A DNA stretch of 34,672 bases from Chloroflexota bacterium (GTDB taxonomy: Bacteria > Chloroflexota > Dehalococcoidia > Dehalococcoidales > RBG-16-60-22): contig JAHJTL010000076.1 of NCBI GenBank assembly GCA_018829775.1, forward strand, positions 1 through 34,672, written 5' to 3'. The position numbers were made by a program, and so were the translations under genes. Under the pieces are notes generated by a model. It ran no database searches, was not told the origin of the DNA, and worked only from the letters and a program-made list of their open reading frames with translations. This document shows positions 7,563 through 16,567 of the stretch, piece by piece; within the stretch, counting starts at the first letter, position 1; each line of letters opens with the position of its first letter.

Positions 7563-8383
7563 AAAAACTGGCGCCGTTTCTCATTCTGCTTATGGTACTG
7601 GTCGCCGGTCTGACCGCCAGTGGTTACGCCTGGGCGACCTGCTCCGAAGGATTCCATACCGTCGGCAACGATGTCTTTGATGACTGGGAAATAAGCCGCA
7701 CCCGGGCCGCTGGCTCCGATGGTTTCTATCAGATAAGTGAAAAAGGGTTCCGTCCGGTCATTGTCTACGAAAGCCTGGGCGAAGAAGCTGACATAGCGTA
7801 CCACCTGGGCGAACAGATGGCAGAAAAATATCCCGACCTGGAGCAGAGAGCGGAAAAGATATTTTACTATGTGCGTGACCGTGTCCGGTACACTCCGGAT
7901 AAAGACCAGTTTAAGCATGACGAGTTTGCTCAGAATGCCGACGAACTGGCGGATAAAATAGCGCAAAATGGTGTTGGTCACGGTGACTGCGAGGACAGCG
8001 CCATCCTGCTGGCCGTGATGTACAAAGGTGCTGGCTATCGTTCAGCGATTGCTGTTGCCCCCGGCCATACCGCCGCCATGGTTTATCTCCCGGAATACAA
8101 GAGAGGAAGCATCTTCAAAATGAACGGCGAAGAGGGGTGGGTCTGGGCAGAAGCCACCGGCCGCAATAATCCGCTGGGGTGGGTAGACAAGGATTTAATC
8201 GCTGAAGACCTTTTTGCTTATGAAATAAAGGATGAGCGCGTTACCCGCGTGGCGCCCACCGAAGCCCCGGCGACCATTGTTACCAGCGGGGGCGGCGGCA
8301 GTGCCTCATTTCCCGTCCCGTTCTTCAGCATCATCATACTCCTGTGGTTTATCACCCGGCTCTTCCGGCGGCGCGCTCGTTAA
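7559..8383 (+). CDS. Exported, membrane-anchored transglutaminase-like cysteine protease/peptidase
   Basis: A 274-residue protein with a signal peptide (residues 1-26, cleavage likely after GYAWA). A transglutaminase-like core has the catalytic Cys in GHGDCEDSAILL (C144), His in APGHTAAMV (H170) and an acidic partner in WAEATG (E198). This order, Cys-His-acid, fits bacterial transglutaminase-like peptidases and amidases acting outside the membrane. The C-terminus is unusual: a Gly/Ser stretch (SGGGGSAS, 243-250), one hydrophobic helix (251-268) and a basic end (RRRAR). This resembles tripartite sorting tails such as GlyGly-CTERM. It overlaps the upstream DUF350-like gene by 4 bases. The natural substrate is unknown. 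Confidence 0.85.
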   Translation: MKKLAPFLILLMVLVAGLTASGYAWATCSEGFHTVGNDVFDDWEISRTRAAGSDGFYQISEKGFRPVIVYESLGEEADIAYHLGEQMAEKYPDLEQRAEKIFYYVRDRVRYTPDKDQFKHDEFAQNADELADKIAQNGVGHGDCEDSAILLAVMYKGAGYRSAIAVAPGHTAAMVYLPEYKRGSIFKMNGEEGWVWAEATGRNNPLGWVDKDLIAEDLFAYEIKDERVTRVAPTEAPATIVTSGGGGSASFPVPFFSIIILLWFITRLFRRRAR

Positions 8384-8395
8384 CAGCCTGCCAGC

Positions 8396-8425
8396 TTGCC
8401 GTGAATACGTAACAACAGGTATAAT
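8396..8425 (+). promoter_or_regulatory. Putative promoter of the EF-G paralogue
   Basis: TTGCCG (8396-8401), an 18-base spacer and a consensus TATAAT (8420-8425) lie just after the transglutaminase-like stop and about 35 bases before the EF-G start. GGGAGG and AGGTGAT follow in the leader. Confidence 0.6.
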
Positions 8426-8460
8426 AGTTTCGAACGTTTTTTGGGAGGACAGGTGATTCC

Positions 8461-10521
8461 ATGCAGCAGTTTGGTCTGGAAAACATCAGAAATATCGCCC
8501 TGCTGTCGCACGCGGGCGCGGGAAAAACATCGGCTGCAGAAGCGATGCTCTTCACCGCCAAGGCAATCAATCGACTGGGCAAAGTTGACGACGGGTCAAG
8601 CACCTCGGACTATGACCCCGATGAAATAAAGCGCAAGATAAGTATCAACCTGAGCCTGCTCCCCTGCCCGTGGCGAGATGCCAAAGTCAACCTCATTGAT
8701 ACTCCCGGCTACAGCGACTTTATCGGTGAGGTGAAGGCGGGAATCCGGGTCAGCGAAGGCGCCGTCATCGTCATCTGCGCCGCCTCAGGCGTGGAAGTGG
8801 GCACCGAGCAGGTCTGGGGATACTGTCAGGAAACCAATCTACCTCGCCTGATTTTCGTGAACAAGATGGAGCGGGAGAACGCCGACTTCTTCAAGACGGT
8901 GAATGACATTCAGGCCAGGTTTGGCCCGACGTGCCTGCCGATACAGATACCCATCGGTGCTCAGAACGATTTTCAGGGCATCGTCGACCTGCTGACGCTG
9001 AAAGCTTATACCGGCTCCCCGCCGAAGGAAGGCGAGATTCCATCCTCGCTGGAAGGTCAGGTGAATACCCTCCGGGAGAAGCTGATTGAGTCGGCGGCGG
9101 AAACGGAAGACGCGCTCATCGAAAAATATCTGGGCGGTGAGGAGCTTACCCAGGAGGAACTTACCGATGGGCTCCGGAAAGCCGTGGTGAACGGCAGCGT
9201 TTTCCCCATCCTGGCCGGCTCAGCACTGCAGAACGTGGGCATCAATTCGCTTCTGGACGCGATGGTAGATTATCTGCCATCCCCGGCGGAGCGTGAGGTG
9301 GCTGCGGTAACCGATGCCAAGGAGGAGAAAATCGAGGTCAGTGATGACGGGCCTCTGGCGGCGCTCGTGTTCAAGACGACCGCCGACCCATACGTCGGCA
9401 AGCTCACCTACTTCCGGGTATACAGCGGCGCCATCGACAGCAACTCTCAGGTCTGGAACGCCACCAGAGGCAGTGCCGAGCGGATTGGCCAGCTCTTCCT
9501 GTTGCGAGGTAAGAATCAGGAGCCGGTAGCCAAAATAGGTGCCGGAGACATCGGGGCGGTGGCCAAGTTGAACGTTACCAACACCGGTGATACGCTTTCC
9601 GTTCAGAACAAACCGGTAAAGCTTGCTTCCATTGTTTTCCCAAAGCCTGTCTTTGATGAGGCGATTTCCCCAAAGACCAAGGCCGACCTCGATAAACTGG
9701 GGACAGCGCTATCTCGCATCACTGAGGAAGACCAGACTCTCCGTGTCCACCGTGAACCCGACACCGGTGAGACCCTGCTTTCGGGCATGGGTGATACCCA
9801 GCTTGACGTAGCAGCGGAAAAGATGCAGCGCAAGTTTGGCGTCGGCGTGAACCTTTCGACGCCCAAGGTGCCCTACAAGGAGACCATTACCGCATCGGTA
9901 CCGAGCGCCGAATACAAGCACAGGAAGCAGTCCGGAGGTCACGGCCAGTACGGCCATGTCATCATGCAACTGGAGCCCCTGCCCCACGGCACCGGTAACG
10001 AGTTCGCCTCGAGAGTTGTCGGCGGCACGGTGCCCAAGAACTATATCCCGGCGGTGGAAAAAGGCTTCCAGGAGGCGATTCAGGACGGTGTGCTGGCGCA
10101 CCACCCGGTGGTGGATGTCAAGGCGACGCTGTACGACGGCAGCTTCCATCCGGTGGACTCCTCTGAAATCTGCTTCAAAATCGCCGGCGCACAGGCTATG
10201 AAGAAGGGGCTCTCCCAGGGGCAGCCAATCCTCCTAGAGCCCATCGTGAATATCCAGATAACCATCCCCAATGACCTCACCGGCGACATTATCGGCGACC
10301 TCAACACCAAGCGCGCCCGGGTACAGGGGATGAACCCGTCGGGCGATATGAACATAATCGAGGCCCAGGTACCGCTGGCAGAGGTGCTGCGCTATGCCAT
10401 TGACCTGAAATCAATGACACAGGGCAGGGGCACCTACACCATGGAATTCAGCCATTACGAAGAAGTGCCGGCGCAAATCAGCCAGAGGATTATCGCCCAG
10501 AAGGCAGAGGAAAAAGCCTGA
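8461..10521 (+). CDS. fusA2: Elongation factor G-like GTPase (EF-G paralogue)
   Basis: A 686-residue translational GTPase with the full EF-G layout: G domain, domain II, domain III, domain IV (RKQSGGHGQYGHV) and a C-terminal domain V. It belongs to the EF-G-like/EF-G-2 branch, not the main EF-G: G1 is SHAGAGKT (16-23), switch I reads DYDPDEIKRKIS, and G3 is DTPGYSDF (80-87), where the usual catalytic His is Tyr84. G4 is NKME (134-137) rather than NKMD. Paralogues of this type act in special translation conditions or ribosome recycling, but the precise role here is unknown. It is monocistronic, convergent with the ABC operon. No rpsL, rpsG or tuf is adjacent. Confidence 0.92.
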   Translation: MQQFGLENIRNIALLSHAGAGKTSAAEAMLFTAKAINRLGKVDDGSSTSDYDPDEIKRKISINLSLLPCPWRDAKVNLIDTPGYSDFIGEVKAGIRVSEGAVIVICAASGVEVGTEQVWGYCQETNLPRLIFVNKMERENADFFKTVNDIQARFGPTCLPIQIPIGAQNDFQGIVDLLTLKAYTGSPPKEGEIPSSLEGQVNTLREKLIESAAETEDALIEKYLGGEELTQEELTDGLRKAVVNGSVFPILAGSALQNVGINSLLDAMVDYLPSPAEREVAAVTDAKEEKIEVSDDGPLAALVFKTTADPYVGKLTYFRVYSGAIDSNSQVWNATRGSAERIGQLFLLRGKNQEPVAKIGAGDIGAVAKLNVTNTGDTLSVQNKPVKLASIVFPKPVFDEAISPKTKADLDKLGTALSRITEEDQTLRVHREPDTGETLLSGMGDTQLDVAAEKMQRKFGVGVNLSTPKVPYKETITASVPSAEYKHRKQSGGHGQYGHVIMQLEPLPHGTGNEFASRVVGGTVPKNYIPAVEKGFQEAIQDGVLAHHPVVDVKATLYDGSFHPVDSSEICFKIAGAQAMKKGLSQGQPILLEPIVNIQITIPNDLTGDIIGDLNTKRARVQGMNPSGDMNIIEAQVPLAEVLRYAIDLKSMTQGRGTYTMEFSHYEEVPAQISQRIIAQKAEEKA

Positions 10522-10541
10522 CGACGCCAGAGCGTACCTGA

Positions 10542-11471
10542 TTACGTAGCTCTTATTTCCTGCCGCATAAACAGGATATAGCTCGCGGCAAAGCAGACCG
10601 CGCTGAGGCTTATCAGGCCGGTGATGTGGGGCCAGATGATGAGAATGCTCTGACCGAGGCCGAGGGGATTATGCAACCAGTAAGGTTGAATACTTGAAGA
10701 TACAACCCCCAGAGTTCGTACCAGTGGTACTAATATGACATTGGTAGCTTCCTGAAATAGAAAAACTGGTGAAGATCGTAACACTATTTGCTGCACTTCA
10801 AAATTACGAATAAATTCCGCTTCCGTGCCACCAGTAGTCGGGGCAAGCGCACTGGCGATTCCAGGAGCAATAAGCATAATGAATATCCAGAAAAACAGCC
10901 AGAGCGCCAGCGAGAACAGCAACGAGGCAGCCACGCGACGAAAGGTTACCGAAAAAAGTATCGATAGTCCCATCCAGAATGCCCCGTAGACAATGGTCAG
11001 GAAGAAATAGAAAAAGAGCCTGATAATTTCCTCCGCTGTCGGCGGCACCCCTATCATGCTCAACCCGTAGCCGGCTACCAGCAGCAGCATCGTTCCCACC
11101 ATAATGGAAAGGATGACCACACCGGCCAGAAATTTCCCATTGATGACGCTGTCGCGGAAAACCGGCTGGGCAAGGACGCGGCTGAGGGTACCACCAGCCC
11201 GCTCGCTGTTTATGGCATCAAAGCCCAGGGTAATACCGATAATGGGAACGAGCAGGGAGACAAGGTAGGTCAGCGATGGAATTGGAATTGTGGTTCCAGC
11301 GGTGGTAAATAGTCCCAGGAAGACAATTCCTTCTGGCAGGTTCGCTGCCCGAATACCCTGTGAGGCGGCCACCAGCCCGGTAACAGTAACTACGATTATC
11401 AGAAAGAAAGAAGCGACAAACCGGATGCTGGTAACATAATCGGCTAGCTCTTTACGTATAATGGCAAACAT
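10542..11471 (-). CDS. ABC-2 type transporter permease
   Basis: A 309-residue integral membrane protein with about six hydrophobic spans. It opens with MFAIIRKELADYVTSIRF, the cytoplasmic start typical of ABC-2 permeases, and contains the signature region INSERAGGTLSRVLAQPV of NatB-like permeases. A large extracytoplasmic loop lies near residues 208-250. Its gene begins 8 bases after the ATPase gene, so the two form one exporter. The cargo is unknown. The NEW3 protein at the head of the operon suggests work on a cell-surface component. It is convergent with the EF-G paralogue, with 20 bases between the stops. Confidence 0.88.
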   Translation of the reverse strand: MFAIIRKELADYVTSIRFVASFFLIIVVTVTGLVAASQGIRAANLPEGIVFLGLFTTAGTTIPIPSLTYLVSLLVPIIGITLGFDAINSERAGGTLSRVLAQPVFRDSVINGKFLAGVVILSIMVGTMLLLVAGYGLSMIGVPPTAEEIIRLFFYFFLTIVYGAFWMGLSILFSVTFRRVAASLLFSLALWLFFWIFIMLIAPGIASALAPTTGGTEAEFIRNFEVQQIVLRSSPVFLFQEATNVILVPLVRTLGVVSSSIQPYWLHNPLGLGQSILIIWPHITGLISLSAVCFAASYILFMRQEIRAT

Positions 11472-11479
11472 GGATAGCT

Positions 11480-12448
11480 CTATTCCTCGTGAAAATACTT
11501 CATATAAACATCATCCAGTGAGAATTCCTGGACCTTCATCTGAATCAGCGGGTAATTGTTCTGTACGATGGCCTTGGAGACCTCCCGTCGTAAATCGGCA
11601 TCGGTCGTGATGCTGAGCACATTCTCCTTGACCTCAATATTGACCACACCTTTGATGCCCCTGAGCACCTTAACGAGCTTCTCACCTGGCTCCTCGGTTT
11701 CCACCTCAATCTGAAAGCGGCCCCCGGCCAGCGCTTCACGGCCCAGCGTATCAATGGCCCCCTGGATTACCATTTTCCCCTTGGCCAGGATACCGATGTT
11801 GTGGCACACGCGCTGCACCTGATATAACTGGTGTGACGAAAGCACCACGGTAGTCCCCATCCCGGGCAGACCGTCTATGAGGTCGAGGAGCTGGTTAATA
11901 CCCTTGGGGTCCAGGCCGGCGGTTGGCTCATCAAGGAAAATCAGTTTCGGCCTTTTAATCAAGACTTCCGCAATGCCAAGCCTTTGCTTCATGCCCCGGG
12001 AAAACTTGCCGACCGTTTTTTCTATATTCCGATTCGGCCCTGTCTTCTCCATTATCTCGCTATCGGTAAGACCCACCATTTCCAGCACCTCGTCAGCGCG
12101 CTGGCTTGCTTCGGAATAGCTGATGCCGTTCAGGTCGGCGATGAACCGCAGGTTTTCGCGCGCGGTGATGTTCTCGTAGAAACCCACCTTTTCCGGAAGA
12201 TAGCCAACCTGACGCTTGACCTGAAGCGGCTCGCGGGTGGGGTTGAAGCCAAGCACACTGACCGACCCTGAAGCCGGCTCGGTCAAACCCAGCATCATGA
12301 GGATGGTCGTTGTCTTGCCGGCGCCGTTCGGGCCAAGCAATCCGAACACCTCGTTCTCCTTCACCTGAAGGTTGAGGTGGTCAACGACGGTCACCCCATC
12401 GTAGCGCTTGGTCAGTTCCTGCGTTTCTATGGCTAAAGTATCACTCAT
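11480..12448 (-). CDS. ABC transporter ATP-binding protein
   Basis: A 322-residue ABC ATPase of the CcmA/NatA type. Walker A is GPNGAGKT (about residues 39-46), the Q-loop lies in QVGYLPE, the signature is FSRGMKQRL (not LSGGQ, but usual in this subgroup), Walker B is LIFLDEPTAGLDP and the H-loop is LSSHQL. A roughly 90-residue C-terminal domain follows the nucleotide-binding domain. It energises the permease encoded next. The start codon is 3 bases past the NEW3 protein stop, and the ribosome binding site AGGCGA lies inside the upstream gene, so all three proteins should be made together. Confidence 0.93.
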   Translation of the reverse strand: MSDTLAIETQELTKRYDGVTVVDHLNLQVKENEVFGLLGPNGAGKTTTILMMLGLTEPASGSVSVLGFNPTREPLQVKRQVGYLPEKVGFYENITARENLRFIADLNGISYSEASQRADEVLEMVGLTDSEIMEKTGPNRNIEKTVGKFSRGMKQRLGIAEVLIKRPKLIFLDEPTAGLDPKGINQLLDLIDGLPGMGTTVVLSSHQLYQVQRVCHNIGILAKGKMVIQGAIDTLGREALAGGRFQIEVETEEPGEKLVKVLRGIKGVVNIEVKENVLSITTDADLRREVSKAIVQNNYPLIQMKVQEFSLDDVYMKYFHEE

Positions 12449-12451
12449 AGA

Positions 12452-13699
12452 CTATCGCCTGCTAAACCGCATGAAGATAACCACCAGCCCCACAACGACA
12501 ATGGCGATGATGATGACGCCAACCCACCCCCAGACGGTGGGCGTCTCCACGGTAACCCTGATATTCATCTTCTCGGAAGTCCTCTGAACTCCAGAAGCCC
12601 GGACGCTGATCATGTAATCGCCGGAAATCGTTTCCGGCGGCGCTTTGATATTTATGTCCACGGTCTGCGTACCCAGTGCTTCAAGCGAATCCACCTGGTC
12701 CGGTGAGAACTCAACCGACCATCCTGCCGGTTTTTCGGATGTAAAGGTGATTTTATCGATGGGCGCCGTGCCCAGATTGCCCACATTAAGGGAGAAATAA
12801 TTGTCCCGGCCGGCCTTGGCTTTGGTATCGTAACGCTCGCCCGCCGGAGCCAGGAGCAGATTATATGCAGCGGTGATAACTGCCGTAATCTCGAGGGTGC
12901 CTTTCAGCTCTTCCGATTCTTCCGAGACCACGTCCAGGATTATTTTGTACTTACCCGGCTCGGGCAGTGGCCAGAACGGTGCCCGGGCGACCATCCTTGT
13001 CTTATCGGAATAGGCAACGCTGCCGGGTTTGAGGTCAATGGCGGAGATATGCTTGTCTTTCTCAAACTGGGGAGTGAAATAGACCTCCCACCCCTGGGGC
13101 GCGGTGTGAACAAGGTCAAAGGCCTTGGATTCACCCAGCATCTGGCCGACATACTTGAATTCCACCTCAAAGACGAAATCGCTGCCGGCAATCGCCTCGA
13201 CACTGGGGTGAATGGCCCGCACCTCAATCGATTCCGCTGTCTCTTGTCTCCTCACGGTAACCCTGATTTCGATTTTCTCCGTAGAAGCCTGGTCTCCTTC
13301 TGCCCAGAGAGTTACGAAGTAATCTCCGGTCACGGTATCCTCAGGCGCCAGTACACTGGCATAAATTCGCTTGCTGTCAAAAGCGGCTAATGTTGGCATT
13401 CGGGGAGGGTCAAACGTGACCGTCCATCCGTCCGGCAATTCACCATTGAAGGCGATTTTGGTAACGGCTTCATCGCCAATGTTTTCCAGGTCCACCCGGA
13501 TGTCCTTTGCCCGGCCAGCCAACATGATGGTGCTGTACAAACCATCAGCGGGAGTGAGCGATAGGGCGTACTGCGGCTCTTCTTCCATGATAAGGACGGG
13601 AGTAGGGGGCTCTTCCTCCTCCTGGGCAAATACGGCACCGACCGGAGAAATCGCCAGCAGACTCACCAGCACCAGGCAGATAATTCTCAGTTTTTGCAT
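12452..13699 (-). CDS. Exported NEW3-domain protein with C-terminal membrane anchor
   Basis: A 415-residue surface protein. It has a signal peptide (KLRIICLVLVSLLAISPVGAVFAQ), then three similar beta-sandwich repeats of about 110 residues, and a C-terminal transmembrane helix followed by RFSRR. The repeats share patterns such as DLENIGDEAV/NVGNLGTAPI and GWTVTFDPP/GWSVEFSPD, with a closing SGDYMISVRASG, which are marks of NEW3 domains (COG1470). The ATG at 13699 is chosen because GAGGTGG lies 7 bases upstream; a TTG 36 bases further upstream has no such support. It leads an operon with an ABC exporter. It may act as an extracytoplasmic partner of the exporter, which is inference. Confidence 0.87.
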   Translation of the reverse strand: MQKLRIICLVLVSLLAISPVGAVFAQEEEEPPTPVLIMEEEPQYALSLTPADGLYSTIMLAGRAKDIRVDLENIGDEAVTKIAFNGELPDGWTVTFDPPRMPTLAAFDSKRIYASVLAPEDTVTGDYFVTLWAEGDQASTEKIEIRVTVRRQETAESIEVRAIHPSVEAIAGSDFVFEVEFKYVGQMLGESKAFDLVHTAPQGWEVYFTPQFEKDKHISAIDLKPGSVAYSDKTRMVARAPFWPLPEPGKYKIILDVVSEESEELKGTLEITAVITAAYNLLLAPAGERYDTKAKAGRDNYFSLNVGNLGTAPIDKITFTSEKPAGWSVEFSPDQVDSLEALGTQTVDINIKAPPETISGDYMISVRASGVQRTSEKMNIRVTVETPTVWGWVGVIIIAIVVVGLVVIFMRFSRR

Positions 13700-13766
13700 G
13701 CTATGCCACCTCACTAAGTATATTGGAAATCTCAAGTATCCAGAATGTCGAGTATTCTAATATTCC

Positions 13767-13796
13767 ATAATACTACAAATGCAATCAGAAATTCAA
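13767..13796 (-). promoter_or_regulatory. Putative promoter of the NEW3-ABC operon
   Basis: On the minus strand, TTGAAT (13796-13791) is followed after 18 bases by TATTAT (13772-13767). It lies in the AT-rich gap between etfA and the NEW3 gene. Other hexamer pairs are possible in this gap. Confidence 0.4.
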
Positions 13797-13817
13797 CACC
13801 CGGCTACATAAAGGCCA

Positions 13818-14816
13818 TTATTCAGCTATTAATTCCCTGACCTTTTCGGTGAAGGCTGGCAGCACTTTCTTCCAGTCCCCCACCACACCGAAGCGCGCCT
13901 GGCGAAAGATATTGGCCTCAGGGTCTTTATTGATGGCTACGATGTTCTTGCACCCGGAGCAGCCCGCCATGTGCTGGCTGGAACCGGATATGGCAACGGC
14001 AATATAAAGGTCGGGAGCAACTATTTTGCCGGTGAGCCCTACCTGGACCACATCGGGCACCCAGCCATTATCGCAGGCGGGTCGGCTGGCGCCCACCGCC
14101 CCTTTCAGCATCCCCGCCAGTTCTTCCAGCTGCTTGAAACCTTCGACACTGCCAATGCCCCTCCCACCGCTTATCACCACATCGGCCGCCTCAAGGCTTA
14201 TGCCTTCTACTTCCTGCTTCACCTTATCCAGGACTCTGGTCCTGATTTTCGATGGGTCCAGACCGGCCTCAATGGTCACCACCTCTCCCTTCCTTGATGT
14301 ATCCGGCCCCAGCGGCGCCATGGCTTTGGTTCTCACCGTGGCTATCTGCGGGTTAAGCTCACTGGTGAAAGTGGCCCGGGCATTGCCGCCGTAAACCGGT
14401 TTGGTGCGCAGCAGGAGTTTTGAGCCTGGGTCAATGGCCAGCTCGATACAGTCCATGGTGGCAGTCGTCTCCAGCCGGAAAGCCAGCCTCGGCGCCAAGT
14501 CACGGCCGATAGCCGTCTGCCCGACAAGCAAAATGCGGGGCATGGCCTGCCTGACCACCTTCTCCATCACCGGAACATAGGCATCGGTCTGGTAATCCCG
14601 CAGTAACGAATCATCAATGAGATATACTTTATCGGCCCCAGAGGCGAAAGCTTCCCGGGCCAGGTCACTTACCTTGCTGCCAATGATGACGGCGCTTAAT
14701 TCCTCACCGAGGTCATCGGCCAGTTTCCGGCCGCAACCCAGGAGTTCGGTGGCAATAGCCGCCAGCTTTCCTTCCACAACCTCGGCGTGAACCATAACGC
14801 CCTTGTATTCCGCCAT
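13818..14816 (-). CDS. etfA: Electron transfer flavoprotein alpha subunit
   Basis: A 332-residue EtfA that binds FAD and, with EtfB, passes electrons from acyl-CoA or similar dehydrogenases towards the quinone pool. The N-terminal adenine-nucleotide-hydrolase-like fold is followed by the FAD domain: [49 protein letters not shown] and [10 protein letters not shown] are the conserved FAD contacts. The usual AGM region reads AGCSGC here, placing two cysteines near the flavin. The ATG at 14816 is preferred over a GTG 6 bases upstream because GGAGGT sits 8 bases away. It follows etfB after 38 bases. No dehydrogenase or ETF-quinone oxidoreductase is in the window. Confidence 0.95.
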   Translation of the reverse strand: MAEYKGVMVHAEVVEGKLAAIATELLGCGRKLADDLGEELSAVIIGSKVSDLAREAFASGADKVYLIDDSLLRDYQTDAYVPVMEKVVRQAMPRILLVGQTAIGRDLAPRLAFRLETTATMDCIELAIDPGSKLLLRTKPVYGGNARATFTSELNPQIATVRTKAMAPLGPDTSRKGEVVTIEAGLDPSKIRTRVLDKVKQEVEGISLEAADVVISGGRGIGSVEGFKQLEELAGMLKGAVGASRPACDNGWVPDVVQVGLTGKIVAPDLYIAVAISGSSQHMAGCSGCKNIVAINKDPEANIFRQARFGVVGDWKKVLPAFTEKVRELIAE

Positions 14817-14854
14817 ATTCACTTACCTCCAGACATCCTGATAGGAGCCATCCG

Positions 14855-15661
14855 TTATAATAACTTTGCTTCCCGGAGTTTAAGCGCGAGGTTGACTCCC
14901 GCTTCCTCTGTGCTCTCTCCTTCAATGAATTCGCATTTGCCTTCCTGAACCGGCTGGTACAGTTTTTCCAGTTTTACTTTCCGGCCAGCCAATCCAACCT
15001 TTGCCGTCTCGATGCCGATGTCCGCTGGTTTCCAGACGGTCGGCTCTACCTTCTTCGCCGCCATAATGCCTTTTATGGTCGGATAACGGGCTTCACCGAG
15101 CTCATTGCTGACCGTAATCAGCGCTGGCAGCGATACCTCAATGACATCATAGCCATCAGCCGTCACCCGCTCCACCCGCGCTTTGTCATCGCTAACGTCT
15201 ACCTTCCTGGCCAGGGTCACGCTGGGCAGTCCCAGTATCTCGGCGATACCCGAACCCGTCTGGCCGTCATCCCAGTCGGCCGCCTGCCGTCCGCAGAAAA
15301 TGAGGTCGTACTCGCCTATTTTCTCGATGGCCATCGCCAGCGCATGGGCGTTTGACCAGCTATCGCCATCGGCGAAAGCCTCATCCTCAAGCAGGACAAG
15401 CTCATCAGCACCCATGGAGAGCGGTTTTTTTACCACCTCGCGCAGCAGGTTGACGCCCATGCTGAGGACGGTGATTTTGCCCCCCTGAGCATCCTTGATT
15501 CTCAACGCTGCCTCCACGGCATTCTCATCGAAGGGGCTGATTACCGGGGGCACCCCCGACGGCGCTACCACTTTTCTACCGGCTTCATCGATTTTAAAGC
15601 TGGAGGGCGGCGCCTCAGGGTCGATTACCTGCTTTACACAGACGATGATATTCACGGTCAC
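14855..15661 (-). CDS. etfB: Electron transfer flavoprotein beta subunit
   Basis: A 268-residue EtfB, the partner of EtfA. Recognisable blocks are NIIVCVKQVIDPE at the N-terminus, ISPFDENAVEAALRIKD, the nucleotide-binding segment FCGRQAADWDDGQTGSGIAEILG (about residues 120-142) and LPALITVSNELGEARYPTIKGIMAAKK, the recognition loop that docks on dehydrogenases. The start is GTG, with GAGGTAAGC directly upstream. Whether the pair is bifurcating cannot be decided from what I can see. It is the first gene of the etfBA pair; the upstream neighbour prmC ends 60 bases before it. Confidence 0.95.
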   Translation of the reverse strand: MTVNIIVCVKQVIDPEAPPSSFKIDEAGRKVVAPSGVPPVISPFDENAVEAALRIKDAQGGKITVLSMGVNLLREVVKKPLSMGADELVLLEDEAFADGDSWSNAHALAMAIEKIGEYDLIFCGRQAADWDDGQTGSGIAEILGLPSVTLARKVDVSDDKARVERVTADGYDVIEVSLPALITVSNELGEARYPTIKGIMAAKKVEPTVWKPADIGIETAKVGLAGRKVKLEKLYQPVQEGKCEFIEGESTEEAGVNLALKLREAKLL

Positions 15662-15721
15662 GCTTACCTCTTTTTCCTGTAATGTTAACGCCAGAATTCA
15701 AAGAATTAATTTAACATCGGG

Positions 15722-16567
15722 CTAATTCGGTGTCAAGCACAGGCTGACAATACGCTCGATGCCCTGCAGGTCCGGTATTACCTCAACCGATGCCGATGGA
15801 AAACAACGCTGTATCAGGCTGGTCACCGCCCGACTCTGCCCCTGCCCGATTTCCAGCAGCATACAGCCTCGATGGTTCAATTTATCTGTAACCTGCTGGT
15901 ATAGTAGCCTTATCTTATCAAGTCCATCGGCACCGCCGTCCAGGGCTATGCGCGGTTCGAAATCACCAAGCCCTGACCGTGAGATTTCCTCTTTGGTTAC
16001 GTAGGGCAGATTGGCCGTGATAAGGTCGACCGGTCCCGGCAGCGGTCCCAGCATATCGCCATGCAGCAATTGTATGCGGTCGACCACCCCGTGCTTCTGG
16101 CAATTGATACGGGCCACTTCCAGTGCATCTGCGGATACATCTGAGGCATATATTTTTATCCGGGGAAGGTTCAGAGCGAGGCTGATGGCAATGGCGCCAC
16201 AGCCGGTGCCAATGTCGGCGATGGCAGCAATGGTACGGGTCTGTGCCAGTTTGAGCGCTGTTTCCACCAGCAGTTCCGTCTCCGGCCGGGGAATCAAAAC
16301 ACGGCGGTCGATATAAAAATCGAAGCCGTAGAATTCCCGGTGCCCGATAATATAGGCCGTAGGTTCTCCACTCAGACGACGTTGAATCAGATGCCAGAAC
16401 CCTTCTTCCTGTTCCGCGCTGAGCTCGCGGTCGCGTTCGGAATAAAGCCTCACCCGGTCTACCCTGAGCGCGTGCCGGAGCAGGATTTCACCTTCCAGCG
16501 ACGCATCTTCAATGCTGTTTGTTGCCAGAACTTCTCGTGCTCGATGAAGAACCTGCTTCAGGGTCAC
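15722..16567 (-). CDS. prmC: Peptide chain release factor N5-glutamine methyltransferase
   Basis: A 281-residue PrmC (HemK) that methylates the Gln of the GGQ loop of release factors using SAM, raising termination efficiency. A helical N-terminal release-factor-binding domain (residues 1-85) with [15 protein letters not shown] leads into the Rossmann methyltransferase domain. SAM motif I is [14 protein letters not shown] (118-131), and the active-site tetrapeptide is NLPY (186-189) in place of the usual NPPY. The GTG start overlaps the prfA stop in GTGA, so enzyme and substrate are translated together, as in many bacteria. Confidence 0.95.
   Translation of the reverse strand: MTLKQVLHRAREVLATNSIEDASLEGEILLRHALRVDRVRLYSERDRELSAEQEEGFWHLIQRRLSGEPTAYIIGHREFYGFDFYIDRRVLIPRPETELLVETALKLAQTRTIAAIADIGTGCGAIAISLALNLPRIKIYASDVSADALEVARINCQKHGVVDRIQLLHGDMLGPLPGPVDLITANLPYVTKEEISRSGLGDFEPRIALDGGADGLDKIRLLYQQVTDKLNHRGCMLLEIGQGQSRAVTSLIQRCFPSASVEVIPDLQGIERIVSLCLTPN

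Noticed and set aside
7559-8383. Protein-crosslinking transglutaminase
   Set aside because: The Cys-His-acid fold fits the wider transglutaminase-like family, whose bacterial members are mostly peptidases or amidases; no evidence supports crosslinking.
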